Shown: piece by piece, positions 6,749-16,173 of the stretch
How positions within the stretch are numbered: the first letter of the stretch is position 1
How the letters are laid out: every line of letters begins with the position of its first letter
DNA from: an uncultured Clostridia bacterium
GTDB lineage: Bacteria; Bacillota; Clostridia; Oscillospirales; CAG-272
Assembly: GCA_948466345.1 (NCBI GenBank)
Contig: CAOKAC010000002.1
Location: 186,001-250,000 of the forward strand
Direction of reading: 5' to 3'
DNA: 64,000 nt
Made by a program: the position numbers and the translations under genes
The notes under the pieces: model-generated
Told to the model about the DNA's origin: nothing
The model's database searches: none
The model's input: the letters and a program-made list of their open reading frames with translations, nothing else

Positions 6749-9700
6749 TTATTCCTGTGCGTCTTTCGGAAGAAACTGTATATATTCCGTTAACAAATCG
6801 CACAAAAAGTCCACCGTCTGTACGCCCCGCGGCTTTTTCACCGTAATGGCCGGCAATGCGCCGATGGTCATACGAATCGCTCCCGGATATCTACGAGAAA
6901 GCTGTTGTACTGCTGTAAGATCTGGGCATCTTCCCTGGAGCAGCAGTTCTCTGTCCCGCTCTTCAATTTTCTCCATCTCCGCCTGGATTCCAAGTCCGCG
7001 CAAAAGGGCAATACGGCACAGCATCATAGCGCTTCTGGGCGGATCCCCAAACCGGTCGCACAGTTCGTCAATCATATCGGAGAAGTCTTCCTCGCACTGG
7101 ATTCTGGCAATTTTCCTGTACATTTCCATACGCTGAGACTGATCTCGGATATAGCTTTTGGGAAGATATGCATCGGCACGTACACTGACAGCACATTCCA
7201 CCCGCACCTTTTTCTCTTCTCCCTTTTCTTCCAGAACCGCTTCTTCCAGAAGTTTGATGTACATATCGTACCCTACCGCTTCCATATGACCGTGCTGCTG
7301 TTCGCCAAGCAAATTGCCGGCGCCGCGGATTTCTAAATCCCGCAAAGCGATTTTAAAGCCGGCGCCAAAAGCCGCATACTCCCGGATCGCCTGCAGCCGT
7401 TTGTCCGCAATCTCCGAAAGCTGCTTCATTTTAGGATAGGTAAAATATGCATATGCCCGTCGGCTGGAGCGTCCCACTCGGCCTCGAATCTGATGAAGCT
7501 GAGACAATCCGAAACGATCTGCATTTTCAATAATCAGAGTGTTGGCATTGGGAATGTCCACACCGGTTTCAATAATTGTAGTACAAACCAGTACGTCGAT
7601 ATCCCCCTGAACCAGTCCTTCCCATACCTCTTCCAGCTCGTCCCGATCCATACGGCCATGGGCCACCGCACACCGCGCTTCCGGAATTGCCCTGCCAAGC
7701 TTTGCGGTAATAGTATACAAATACTCCACATTGTTGTTCAGGTAAAATACCTGTCCGCCCCGACGCAGCTCTCGGCGAATAGCTTCATATAAGATTCCAT
7801 CCTCATGCTCCATCACATAAGTCTGTACAGGAGACCGCATCCCCGGCACATCGTCCAGTACGCTCATATCCAAGATGCCCCCCATTGCCATATTCAGCGT
7901 GCGGGGGATAGGCGTTGCAGTCAAGGTAAGCATATCCGCACCGATGGCGGCCTCCTTTAGCTTTTCCTTCTGTGCCACACCAAAGCGCTGCTCTTCGTCT
8001 ACAATAACAAGCCCTAATTTTTTAAATTCAATATCTTGGGAAATTAACCGGTGTGTGCCGATAATGATATCCGTCTCTCCCCGGCGTAGCCGACGCAGGG
8101 ATGCCGTCTGCTGCGCCTTTGTCCGGAACCGGGACAGCATATCTACGGTAACCGGAAACCCACGAAACCGGCTGAGAGCTGTTTGATAATGTTGGTAAGC
8201 TAAAATCGTGGTAGGCACTAAAATCGCCACCTGGCACCCGCCGGATACCGCCTTGAAAGCAGCACGCAGGGCTACTTCTGTTTTTCCGTATCCTACGTCT
8301 CCGCACACGATCCGGTCCATGGGATAATCCGCTTCCATATCCTGCTTTATATCCGCAATGGCTGCAAGCTGACTGTCCGTCTCCTCATAAGGAAAGGCGG
8401 CTGAAAACTGCCGGGCCATATCGTCCTCCGGCGGAAAAGCAATCCCCTTGGCCCGGCGGCGGCGTGCATACAATTCGATCAGCTCCTTAGCCATTTCCTT
8501 TGCGGAAGCGCTGGCTCTGCTTTTGGCTCTTGTCCAGTCTGCGCCCCCCATTTTGGAAAGGCGCACCGCTCCCCCCTCGGCAGCAGCGCCAATATATTTG
8601 GACAACAGTTCCAGCTGATCCACAGGCAAAAACAACTGATCCGTACCGGCATATTTGATCTTTACATAGTCTCGGGACATACCATCTACCGTCAGATTTT
8701 CAATCCCCTCAAACAAGCCGATTCCATATGCTTCATGGACTACATAGTCCCCCTCTGCCAAGTCGCTGTAGGAGAGTATCGCTTCCCGATTCTTTTTGGG
8801 CACGGATTTTTTGCGTCTTCCTCTGCCGGCAGTCGCTCCCGGCATTCCGGAATAATTCAGAAAGGCAAACCGCTCTCCCGTCAGTTCAAATCCCGCGCCA
8901 CCGTCTCCATACAATACAGCAATAGGACGGCGAGCCCCATCGCCTTCAAAAAAGGCAAGCTCCCCATCGCATAGCGCCGCGGTATATCCTTCGCCCATAA
9001 GCATATCTGCAATATTTCTGCCTTCTGCCTCATTGGCGCATAACACCGCCGTACGGTATTTCCCCTGCACAAACTGTGCCAAGTCCTCTAAAAGCAGCGA
9101 TGTATTTCCACCATATGCAGGAATATGTCTGGTCACAAAATGAAACTCTGCCGCCGGAGCAAGTCCCGGATGACTGCGGGCAAACGGATCCACCAATATA
9201 CTTGGCAGAACCTCCAGCGCCTTTTCCATTCGTGCCCACGGATGGATATAGGTTCCCCGCACCTTATGATACAATTCTCCTGCGTCAATCAGCTCCTCCA
9301 GAGTCTGCATGGTAAGCATCTCCGCCGCCTGAGCCTGCTGCTGAACAGCGGCAGCATCGCACAGCACTGCCAGACCATCATAATAGTCCAAAAAGCAAGA
9401 CGCCTCAGGATAAATCAGAGGAATATACTTATCCGCAAAGCTGATATTCTCTTCGTTCTCTAAGGCCGCAAGCTCTCCCCGCAAAATATCTATGGCACGA
9501 GCATTCTCCGTCCCCTGCAATTTTTTCAGCTGTTTTTCACAGGCTGTGCGAATCTGTTCCCGTCCTTGATCACCGATAACGATCTCCCCTGCGGGAGGGA
9601 TTCTAAGCGGCTCGCGGATAGATACGGTGAACCGCTGGGTGGCAGGATCAAAATTGCCCATACGGTCAATTTCATCACCAAACAATTCGATTCGAATAGG

Positions 9701-10294
9701 CGCCTCTGCAGGCGGGTACACATCGATGATCCCACCGCGCATGGCAAATTGGCCGGGTCCTTCCACCAGTTCCACCCGGGTATATCCGCCGCCCACTAAA
9801 ATTTCTGCCAGACGGTCTGTATCCAGGGGCCGCTCCATATCTACCATATAGGTAAGATGAATTAAATCCTCCGGGGGAACCGTAGTCTGCAGCACCGATT
9901 CCACCGTAGCACAGATTACCATAGGCGCATCAGTAAATAAAAGGGCAGACAGCACAAGAAGCCTCCTGTGCTCATAGTCACGAGAGGCAGTGGTGTTGTG
10001 AAACTGATAGTCCCGTACAGGAAAATGATACGCCGGTATGTCTATATCAGACAGGCGCATCGCCGCATCCGCGGCGGCACGGTCACTGGAATATAAAAGA
10101 AGTACCCGGCGAGACGCATCTGTTTCGTCAGATGTGAGCGCTGTGAGAAACAAAGGGGCAGCCCCCTCGCACAGTCCATTGACACAAATCGGCCGCTGCA
10201 CCGCCCGGCGGCGGGATGCGGCCAGCGCATCGGTAAGAGCCGTATATTCCCTGCAGGCACGCATAGTGCTCAACAGCAATGTTGGATTATTCAT
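6749..10294 (-). CDS. mfd: Transcription-repair coupling factor Mfd
   Basis: Mfd pushes RNA polymerase stalled at DNA lesions and recruits UvrA for transcription-coupled nucleotide excision repair. All expected parts are visible in 1181 residues: a UvrB-like N-terminal region with GQFAMRGGIIDVYPP; the CarD-like RNA polymerase-interacting domain near 505-570 (GDYVVHEAYGIG); Walker A GDVGYGKTE near 665; DEEQ near 763; TATPIPRTLNMAM; the VGRSSRRAYAYF helicase motif; and a C-terminal TRCF domain. Length is normal. The ATG at 10294 overlaps the end of pth by 8 bases, so the two are translationally coupled. Confidence 0.97.
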   Translation of the reverse strand: MNNPTLLLSTMRACREYTALTDALAASRRRAVQRPICVNGLCEGAAPLFLTALTSDETDASRRVLLLYSSDRAAADAAMRLSDIDIPAYHFPVRDYQFHNTTASRDYEHRRLLVLSALLFTDAPMVICATVESVLQTTVPPEDLIHLTYMVDMERPLDTDRLAEILVGGGYTRVELVEGPGQFAMRGGIIDVYPPAEAPIRIELFGDEIDRMGNFDPATQRFTVSIREPLRIPPAGEIVIGDQGREQIRTACEKQLKKLQGTENARAIDILRGELAALENEENISFADKYIPLIYPEASCFLDYYDGLAVLCDAAAVQQQAQAAEMLTMQTLEELIDAGELYHKVRGTYIHPWARMEKALEVLPSILVDPFARSHPGLAPAAEFHFVTRHIPAYGGNTSLLLEDLAQFVQGKYRTAVLCANEAEGRNIADMLMGEGYTAALCDGELAFFEGDGARRPIAVLYGDGGAGFELTGERFAFLNYSGMPGATAGRGRRKKSVPKKNREAILSYSDLAEGDYVVHEAYGIGLFEGIENLTVDGMSRDYVKIKYAGTDQLFLPVDQLELLSKYIGAAAEGGAVRLSKMGGADWTRAKSRASASAKEMAKELIELYARRRRAKGIAFPPEDDMARQFSAAFPYEETDSQLAAIADIKQDMEADYPMDRIVCGDVGYGKTEVALRAAFKAVSGGCQVAILVPTTILAYQHYQTALSRFRGFPVTVDMLSRFRTKAQQTASLRRLRRGETDIIIGTHRLISQDIEFKKLGLVIVDEEQRFGVAQKEKLKEAAIGADMLTLTATPIPRTLNMAMGGILDMSVLDDVPGMRSPVQTYVMEHEDGILYEAIRRELRRGGQVFYLNNNVEYLYTITAKLGRAIPEARCAVAHGRMDRDELEEVWEGLVQGDIDVLVCTTIIETGVDIPNANTLIIENADRFGLSQLHQIRGRVGRSSRRAYAYFTYPKMKQLSEIADKRLQAIREYAAFGAGFKIALRDLEIRGAGNLLGEQQHGHMEAVGYDMYIKLLEEAVLEEKGEEKKVRVECAVSVRADAYLPKSYIRDQSQRMEMYRKIARIQCEEDFSDMIDELCDRFGDPPRSAMMLCRIALLRGLGIQAEMEKIEERDRELLLQGRCPDLTAVQQLSRRYPGAIRMTIGALPAITVKKPRGVQTVDFLCDLLTEYIQFLPKDAQE

Positions 10295-10961
10295 GTGTAC
10301 CTTGCTCCGGTTTTATCTTTTTATCGGCAGCGGGCTTCATGCCGTTGAAGCGGCCCATAGCCTCGTCTGCCTTTTTATCCATAATCAACGCAGCGGCATC
10401 ATAGCATGCCGCAAAGCATGGGGCCATTTGCTCCAAATCTGCTTCACTGAATTTTCCCAGTACCCAGCTTATCAAGTCCCCCTGCTTTTTTTCGCCTACA
10501 CCGATACGAATACGGGGAAAGGAGTCGGCGCCCAGATGATAAATAATGTCCTTGAGTCCGTTATGTCCGCCGTCTGTGCCGCCCGCGCGAATCCGCATCC
10601 GTCCCGGCGGCAGATAAATATCGTCTACCAAAACAATAATATTCTCCGGTGGAATTTTATAGAAGGCCGCCGCCTCCCCCACTGCCTGCCCGGACTGGTT
10701 CATATAGGTTTGCGGCTTCATCAGCAGCACACGGTGACCGCCGATCTCGACAGCCGCGTTCATAGAATGAAACCGAACCCGAGCGCACTCTGTACCCAAG
10801 CACCTGGCGATATGATCCGCGGCAATAAAGCCGGCGTTGTGCCTAGTACGAATATACTCCTCTCCAGGATTGCCCAGCCCCACAATCAAATGGGTAGGCG
10901 GGCCGGATGGTTCTTTTTTATCTTTTGCAATCTTTTTGAAAAGCTCAAATATATCTGCCAC
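10287..10961 (-). CDS. pth: Peptidyl-tRNA hydrolase
   Basis: It recycles peptidyl-tRNA released from stalled ribosomes by cutting the ester bond to the tRNA. Family motifs are GLGNPG, the catalytic His in TRHNAGF, MKPQTYMNQSG, VDDIYLPPG, and GGHNGLK. The 224-residue protein has about 20 extra N-terminal residues (MADIFELFKKIAKDKK) before the conserved core. The start is a GTG at 10961 with AAGGA 9 bases upstream. The first gene of the pth-mfd-lipoprotein operon, it has its own consensus-like promoter about 90 bases upstream. Confidence 0.95.
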   Translation of the reverse strand: MADIFELFKKIAKDKKEPSGPPTHLIVGLGNPGEEYIRTRHNAGFIAADHIARCLGTECARVRFHSMNAAVEIGGHRVLLMKPQTYMNQSGQAVGEAAAFYKIPPENIIVLVDDIYLPPGRMRIRAGGTDGGHNGLKDIIYHLGADSFPRIRIGVGEKKQGDLISWVLGKFSEADLEQMAPCFAACYDAAALIMDKKADEAMGRFNGMKPAADKKIKPEQGTHE

Positions 10962-11048
10962 AATCCGCTTCCTTTCTGCCTTTTATGCCTACGCAACAAG
11001 CCCGCCTCGAAAGCCGTGGCGGGTGCCTTTATTTTCTATTAGAGTAAT

Positions 11049-11077
11049 ATTGTACATGAACGCCGGCATTTTTGCAA
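11049..11077 (-). promoter_or_regulatory. Promoter of the pth-mfd operon
   Basis: On the minus strand, TTGCAA (11077-11072) and TACAAT (11054-11049) are 17 bases apart. It is divergent from the sortase promoter. Confidence 0.7.
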
Positions 11078-11128
11078 TGGAATTTTGAAAGAAACTATAA
11101 AATTTCGGGATTGTTTACATATTTTTTA

Positions 11129-11157
11129 TTGTAATTCTCGCGGGTAGGGGCTATAAT
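11129..11157 (+). promoter_or_regulatory. Promoter of the sortase gene
   Basis: TTGTAA (11129-11134) and TATAAT (11152-11157) are 17 bases apart and lie about 55 bases before the start codon. Confidence 0.65.
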
Positions 11158-11210
11158 CAAAGAGTAGAAATTTACCTTAAATGAATTAAAAGTGAATGAA
11201 AGGAGCAGCT

Positions 11211-12335
11211 ATGTCCAAAAATAAAAAGAAAAGAACGGCGCCCTCCCAGGATGAACCGATCCTGGAAGCTGTTCCTGAAACAGTTTTGACAGACGATCTT
11301 GCAATGACCCCGGCGCCAAATGTGGAAATCCCACGCAACAAGGACTTTACACCGGAGGATTTTATCCAGTCGGTAGATACGCTCACAGCGCAGGATATTA
11401 TGGAAAAAAAGGCCGCAATGCAGAGCACGGAAAACGCTCCGCAAAAAAGAAAAAGAAGCAAGGCGGCAAATTTTTTGCAGCTGGCGCTTCTTGGAATATT
11501 TGGCTCCGTTCTTGTAGTGAGTCTGATTATGCTGGGGCAAAATATTTGGGGGAAAATCGAAGGAGGCAAAATATACGACGAAGCCTCGGATCAGTTTAAT
11601 TTGTTTATCCCCGGACAGACGAATACTACCGGCGCATATCCTTGGAACAACACGCTGTCCTGCCTTTCCAGCGATGCTGCCCTGCAGTCTCTTTTTGACA
11701 GAATCAACTCCGGAAGAGGAGACGGCGGTGCCGCAAACATATCCGGATATGCGCAACAGCTGGAACAGATGCGCGCCAGCTTGACTTCCCTGCGAGAAAT
11801 TAACAGCGATGTATATGGATGGATCTATGTAGAAAATACCAAGATCAATTATCCTATCCTTCGCGGGACAGACAACGACTATTACCTGGACCACTCCTAT
11901 AATCACAACTATCTGCCTATCGGATCCATTTTTCTGGACGCGGCTACTAAGGATCCCATCACTGACAACTTTAACGCCGTGCTTTATGGGCATAATGTTG
12001 CGGCAGGATCTATGATGTTCCACGATGTAACCAAATTTTTGAACGCAGATACGTTCTACAACTCAAAAATCTACATCTATACAATGGAAGGCGTATATAT
12101 TTATCAGCCTGTATCCATCTATCAAACCACATCCGACTATCAGTATTTCCGTACGGAATTTGGAACAGAAGCTTCCTTCCTGGAGTTTGCTAGCGAAGTG
12201 GTGTCCAATTCCAAATTTTCCTCTGATGCTACCTTTGCCGCAGGTGATACCATGATTACTTTCTCCACCTGCACTAATGGCGCGCCCGACGGCAGATATG
12301 CCCTCCATGCAAAGCTTGTGGAGACCGTCAGCTAA
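11211..12335 (+). CDS. srtB: Class B sortase
   Basis: Sortases cut a C-terminal sorting signal on exported proteins and join them to the cell wall. The catalytic triad reads as H261 (LYGHNV), C354 (TFSTCTN) and R362 (GRYALHAKL). The GWIYVENTKINYPILRG segment is typical of class B. Residues 1-86 form an unusually long, charged cytoplasmic tail, followed by one membrane segment at about 87-110, so this is a type II membrane protein of 374 residues. The ATG at 11211 follows AAAGGAG. Its stop overlaps the next start as TAATG. No sortase substrate with a clear sorting signal was seen in this window. Confidence 0.9.
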   Translation: MSKNKKKRTAPSQDEPILEAVPETVLTDDLAMTPAPNVEIPRNKDFTPEDFIQSVDTLTAQDIMEKKAAMQSTENAPQKRKRSKAANFLQLALLGIFGSVLVVSLIMLGQNIWGKIEGGKIYDEASDQFNLFIPGQTNTTGAYPWNNTLSCLSSDAALQSLFDRINSGRGDGGAANISGYAQQLEQMRASLTSLREINSDVYGWIYVENTKINYPILRGTDNDYYLDHSYNHNYLPIGSIFLDAATKDPITDNFNAVLYGHNVAAGSMMFHDVTKFLNADTFYNSKIYIYTMEGVYIYQPVSIYQTTSDYQYFRTEFGTEASFLEFASEVVSNSKFSSDATFAAGDTMITFSTCTNGAPDGRYALHAKLVETVS

Positions 12336-13186
12336 TGGCGACAGAATTTGCGCATCTGCACTGTCCCCTGTGCGGCACCCCCCTCACAAAAGACGGTACA
12401 AGCCTGTACTGCCAGGGAGAACGCAGACACTGTTATGATATTGCCGCGGCCGGATATGTAAACCTGCTGCCTCCGGGGAAGAAAAACAACGCCAAAGCCG
12501 GGGACGACAAAGAGATGCTCCGCTGCCGCAGCCGGTTTCTCGCCGGAGGATGGTACGACCCCATTTCAAAGACGGCGGCCAGACTGGGACGGGAAGCAGC
12601 AGGTGATAAAGAAATTTTCTTTACAGACGCAGGGTGCGGCGAAGGATACCACACCTGCCAAATCTCCAAACAGCTTCAAAAGAGCGGAGCTCCCTGTTCC
12701 GGAATCGGCATCGATGCAGCGAAAAGTGGTGCGGCGGCAGGCGCAAAGCTTGCAAAATCCATGGGGCTGAACAACATACAATTTATCGCTGGCAATATTT
12801 TTGCTATACCTCTGCAGGATCAAAGTGCAGATATCGTATATAGTATTTTTGCACCCATTCCGGGAGAAGAAGCCACGCGGATTTTAAAGCGGGACGGTGC
12901 GTTGATTGTGGCCTCCGCCGGACGGGAGCATCTGTGGGAAATGCGCTGCCTGCTATATGGGCAGCCGCGTATGGGAGAGGGTGTAAAAATGCCCGCAGGC
13001 TTTACTGTTGCGCATAAAGAGACGCTTTCCTATCAGATACATTTGCCGGACCAGGACACGCTCTCCTGCCTGTTTACTATGACGCCTTTTTACTATCGCT
13101 GTCCCATAGAGGGCCGGCAGCGGCTGCTGGCCAGTGACTGTCTGACCGTCAAAGTGGAAGTGGATTTTACTGTACTGACCTTATAG
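12335..13186 (+). CDS. RlmA-family rRNA (guanine-N1)-methyltransferase
   Basis: Members methylate N1 of a guanosine in helix 35 of 23S rRNA (G745 or G748); some give macrolide resistance. The N-terminus carries a zinc knuckle (C10, C13, C26 and probably H32) followed by YDIAAAGYVNLLPPGKK, which is diagnostic of the family. The SAM-binding motif TDAGCGEGYH is near residues 96-105. At 283 residues the length is normal. Which of the two guanines is the target cannot be read from the sequence. The start is coupled to the sortase stop (TAATG), although the two functions look unrelated. Confidence 0.88.
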   Translation: MATEFAHLHCPLCGTPLTKDGTSLYCQGERRHCYDIAAAGYVNLLPPGKKNNAKAGDDKEMLRCRSRFLAGGWYDPISKTAARLGREAAGDKEIFFTDAGCGEGYHTCQISKQLQKSGAPCSGIGIDAAKSGAAAGAKLAKSMGLNNIQFIAGNIFAIPLQDQSADIVYSIFAPIPGEEATRILKRDGALIVASAGREHLWEMRCLLYGQPRMGEGVKMPAGFTVAHKETLSYQIHLPDQDTLSCLFTMTPFYYRCPIEGRQRLLASDCLTVKVEVDFTVLTL

Positions 13187-13212
13187 CACGATTTTCTCAT
13201 TATGGAGCGATT

Positions 13213-13938
13213 ATGAAACTTTCCGTTTGTATCCCGATGTATAACGAGCGCGAGATTTGTGTCTCCACTGCCCGCGCCCTTTACCGCGCCATGAATGCAT
13301 TTTGCACCTGCGAAGGATGGGACTGGGAAATTTTGTTCTGCGACGACGGCTCTACAGATGACAGCCGAACTGTTTTGCAGGAGGCCATTCACAAAGAAGG
13401 GCTATGCAAAATACAATGTATCGGATATGAAAAAAATCGGGGTAAGGGAGCAGCCGTACGTACTGCCGTTCTGGCTTCTACGGGAGATATCGTGCTCTAT
13501 ACAGACTGTGACTTGGCTTATGGTACCGATATAATCGGTCCGGCAGCAAAAAAAGTCACCGCTGGTGATAAAATTGTTTTGGGATCCCGCAATCTGAATC
13601 GGGATGGATACGCAGGATACACATTTCTACGGCGCATGGCATCAAAAATATATATTAAAGTAATTGCGGTGTGCGCCGGATTTCGTCTGACCGATTCCCA
13701 GTGCGGATTCAAATGCTTTGATGGAACATGCGCCCGGAAAATCTTTTCTCTTTGCACTATAGATGGTTTTTCCTTTGACCTGGAAATGATCAAGGTCGCG
13801 CAAAAATTGGGATATCCTCTGACTGAAATTCCGGTGCGGATTATCCATCATCGGGATTCTAAAATCCATATAGTGGGAGATGCACTGCATATGCTGGGTG
13901 ATATTCATAAAATTAAAAAGCATGTGCGAAATTTATAA
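13213..13938 (+). CDS. Family 2 glycosyltransferase, dolichyl-phosphate synthase-like
   Basis: The protein probably transfers a sugar from a nucleotide donor to a polyprenyl phosphate at the membrane. It begins directly with the GT-A fold (LSVCIPMYNE), then DDGSTDDS, the ENRGKG-like KNRGKGAAVR, and a TDCDL metal/donor motif. The segment DSQCGFKCF is typical of the DPM1/ALG5-like subgroup. It has 241 residues and no clear membrane helices. The start follows GGAGCG. It is probably co-transcribed with the methyltransferase, 26 bases upstream. The substrate is unknown. Confidence 0.85.
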   Translation: MKLSVCIPMYNEREICVSTARALYRAMNAFCTCEGWDWEILFCDDGSTDDSRTVLQEAIHKEGLCKIQCIGYEKNRGKGAAVRTAVLASTGDIVLYTDCDLAYGTDIIGPAAKKVTAGDKIVLGSRNLNRDGYAGYTFLRRMASKIYIKVIAVCAGFRLTDSQCGFKCFDGTCARKIFSLCTIDGFSFDLEMIKVAQKLGYPLTEIPVRIIHHRDSKIHIVGDALHMLGDIHKIKKHVRNL

Positions 13939-13947
13939 GCGCTACAG

Positions 13948-13971
13948 AAAAACGCCCTGTCGGGCGTTTTT
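13948..13971 (+). terminator. Terminator of the sortase-methyltransferase-glycosyltransferase operon
   Basis: ACGCCC/GGGCGT closes a 4-base loop, flanked by an A-run and followed by five Ts. Confidence 0.9.
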
Positions 13972-14036
13972 CCAGGATTTATGACATAAAAAGTTTGATT
14001 GAACAATAAAAACTACGGTATATGGAGGCAACATAT

Positions 14037-15104
14037 ATGACAAAAATCGATCTATTTTCCGGATTTCTCGGCGCTGGAAAAACTACGCTGATTAAAAAAC
14101 TTATCGCAGAGGCGTATACAGGAGAAAAACTGGTAATCATCGAAAATGAATTTGGTGACATTAGCATTGACGGGGGATTCCTGCAGGAATCCGGCGTACA
14201 GGTGCGGGAAATGAACGCCGGCTGCATCTGCTGCTCCTTAGTAGGAGATTTTAGTACCGCCTTGCTGCAGGTATACCAGGACTATGCTCCCGACCGGATC
14301 CTTATCGAGCCTTCCGGCGTTGGCAAATTATCCGATGTGATCCACGCCGTAGAAGGTACGGCAGAGCATGGACTTTCACTGAACAGCTGCACCACGGTAG
14401 TTGACGCAAAAAAGTGCAAAATGTATATGAAAAATTTCGGTGAATTTTTCAATGACCAAATACAGCACGCCAAAACCATCGTTCTCAGCCATACCAATGG
14501 TATGGCTGAAGAAAAGATCAACGGCTGCATTGCCCTGTTAAAAGAAAAAAATCAACATGCATTGATTGTCACCACTCCTTGGGACATGCTTACCGGTACC
14601 CAATTGCTGGAAGCAATGGAGCAGCCCCAAGCATCTCTTCTGGAAGATGATAATGCCTGTTCCGTTTGTGGAGAGCACCACCATCACGGGAACGGCTGTT
14701 GCGAACATAACCACGGCACGCATGAACATCACGAAGCCCATTGCACATGTGAACACCACGACCACGAGCATCATCATGGAGAAGGCTGCAGCTGCGGGCA
14801 TGGTCATCACCATGGAGAAGGACATCACCACGCAGACGAGGTGTTTATCAGTTGGGGAAAAGAAACCGCCACCCATTACACCCGTGCACGGCTGGAAGAA
14901 ATTTTGCATGCATTGGAAGACGAAAGCAGCTTGGGTATGGTGCTGCGGGCGAAGGGCATCGTAGCAGGCGATGAAGGCTGGTTCCACTTTGATTACACTC
15001 CCGGGGAAGCAGATATTCGTGTTGGCACCCCTGCTGTTACCGGACGGCTTTGCGTAATCGGTTCCGGTTTGCAGGAAGCGGCGCTGGAAAAATTGTTCGA
15101 CTGA
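14037..15104 (+). CDS. CobW/COG0523-family GTPase with His-rich metal-binding region
   Basis: COG0523 proteins are GTP-driven metallochaperones for zinc, cobalt or iron. This 355-residue copy has Walker A GFLGAGKTT (9-17), the metal-binding GCICCS motif (C63, C65, C66), and EPSGVG at 91-96. The usual NKxD specificity motif is replaced by SHTNG near 151, which is odd. Residues 208-266 hold 23 His and 8 Cys, a classic metal reservoir, followed by the CobW C-terminal domain. The start at 14037 is set by GGAGG 8 bases upstream; an ATG 15 bases earlier overlaps that site. A second CobW-like gene follows 22 bases downstream. Confidence 0.9.
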   Translation: MTKIDLFSGFLGAGKTTLIKKLIAEAYTGEKLVIIENEFGDISIDGGFLQESGVQVREMNAGCICCSLVGDFSTALLQVYQDYAPDRILIEPSGVGKLSDVIHAVEGTAEHGLSLNSCTTVVDAKKCKMYMKNFGEFFNDQIQHAKTIVLSHTNGMAEEKINGCIALLKEKNQHALIVTTPWDMLTGTQLLEAMEQPQASLLEDDNACSVCGEHHHHGNGCCEHNHGTHEHHEAHCTCEHHDHEHHHGEGCSCGHGHHHGEGHHHADEVFISWGKETATHYTRARLEEILHALEDESSLGMVLRAKGIVAGDEGWFHFDYTPGEADIRVGTPAVTGRLCVIGSGLQEAALEKLFD

Positions 15105-15126
15105 CTTGGAAAGGGATAAAACTGCT

Positions 15127-16071
15127 ATGCAAGATACACCTGTTTATCTGGTTACAGGCTTTCTGGAATCGGGAAAAACAACATTTGTACAGGAAACCCT
15201 CATGGACAAACGATTTTGCGAGGGAGAACGGATCTTGGTGTTGCTTTGTGAGACTGGAGAAGTGGAATTGGATCCTACGGAGTTTGCTGGGCCGAATATC
15301 TATTTGGAAGAAATCGATTCCGTAGGGGAGTTGTCCCCTGAAAAGCTTATCATTTTGCAAAAGAAGCATGATGCTACAAAAATCCTGGTAGAATATAACG
15401 GCATGTGGCAGCTATCCGATTTGTTTAGCGCGGCGCCGGAGCATTGGATTATCGGTCAGCAAATTTTATTTTTTGACGCTGCTACATTTGCCGGCTATAA
15501 TCAAAACATGCGCAGCCTGGTAGTAGATAAGATACAAAGCGCAGATATGATCATCTTTAATCGGATGGCTGTTGGCGCAGACTATACAGAACTGCACAAA
15601 ATTGTGCGGGGACTGTCCCGGATGGCGGCAATTATATATGAAAACGTGGAGGGAGAAACCACTTACGATGAGATAGAAGACCCGCTGCCCTACGATATAG
15701 AGGCGCCTGTTATTGTAATAGAAGACAGAGACTACGCCTTATTTTATCGGGATCTGTGTGAAAACTTGTCCGCTTATCATGGTAAAACAGTGCAATTCAA
15801 AGCTATGGTTGCCAAAGAAAAAAGTTTGGGCACCGGCTGGATGTTTGCAGGCCGCCACGTGATGACCTGTTGCGCAGATGATATTCAGTTCAGCGCCATG
15901 ATTTGCAAATGGGGCAGAAGCGATGACTACAAAAGCTATGACTGGATTACCGTCACTGGCGAAATTCAGGTAAAAAATCACAAGGTTTATGCAGGAGAAG
16001 GACCGGTGCTGCTGGCACAAAAGGTAGAGCCTGCGTTGGAACCGGATCCGGCAGTCGCCACGTTTTATTGA
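15127..16071 (+). CDS. Second CobW-like GTPase with a C-terminal DUF1980-like domain
   Basis: This 314-residue paralogue begins with Walker A GFLESGKTT but lacks the CxCC motif at the usual place; CETGEVE stands there instead. After about residue 190 it changes into a different domain with RHVMTCCADDIQFSAMICKW and WITVTGEI. That looks like the C-terminal half of the DUF1980/TIGR03943 proteins normally paired with a permease in Firmicutes. No permease gene is adjacent. The ATG at 15127 follows GGAAAGGGA; an upstream TTG at 15106 is less likely. The pair probably works in zinc or other metal supply, but the metal cannot be read from sequence. Confidence 0.78.
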   Translation: MQDTPVYLVTGFLESGKTTFVQETLMDKRFCEGERILVLLCETGEVELDPTEFAGPNIYLEEIDSVGELSPEKLIILQKKHDATKILVEYNGMWQLSDLFSAAPEHWIIGQQILFFDAATFAGYNQNMRSLVVDKIQSADMIIFNRMAVGADYTELHKIVRGLSRMAAIIYENVEGETTYDEIEDPLPYDIEAPVIVIEDRDYALFYRDLCENLSAYHGKTVQFKAMVAKEKSLGTGWMFAGRHVMTCCADDIQFSAMICKWGRSDDYKSYDWITVTGEIQVKNHKVYAGEGPVLLAQKVEPALEPDPAVATFY

Positions 16072-16138
16072 GACTCGTCACTACAAACTACAAATGATCG
16101 AGGGAGAGGCAATGTACTTACCCGCCATCTTACAAAAT

Positions 16139-16166
16139 AAAAAAGAGGGGAAATCCCCTCTTTTTT
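16139..16166. terminator. Bidirectional terminator
   Basis: GAGGGG/CCCCTC with a 4-base loop is flanked by A and T runs. It ends the CobW pair on one strand and the FIVAR protein gene on the other. Confidence 0.9.
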
Positions 16167-16173
16167 ATTTTTA

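Noticed and set aside
10038-11042. 334-codon open frame opposite mfd and pth
   Set aside because: It spans two certain genes on the other strand and has no protein features.
14688-14835. CAC/CAT-rich tract as a low-complexity DNA repeat
   Set aside because: It encodes the His/Cys-rich metal region of the CobW protein and has a protein-level explanation.
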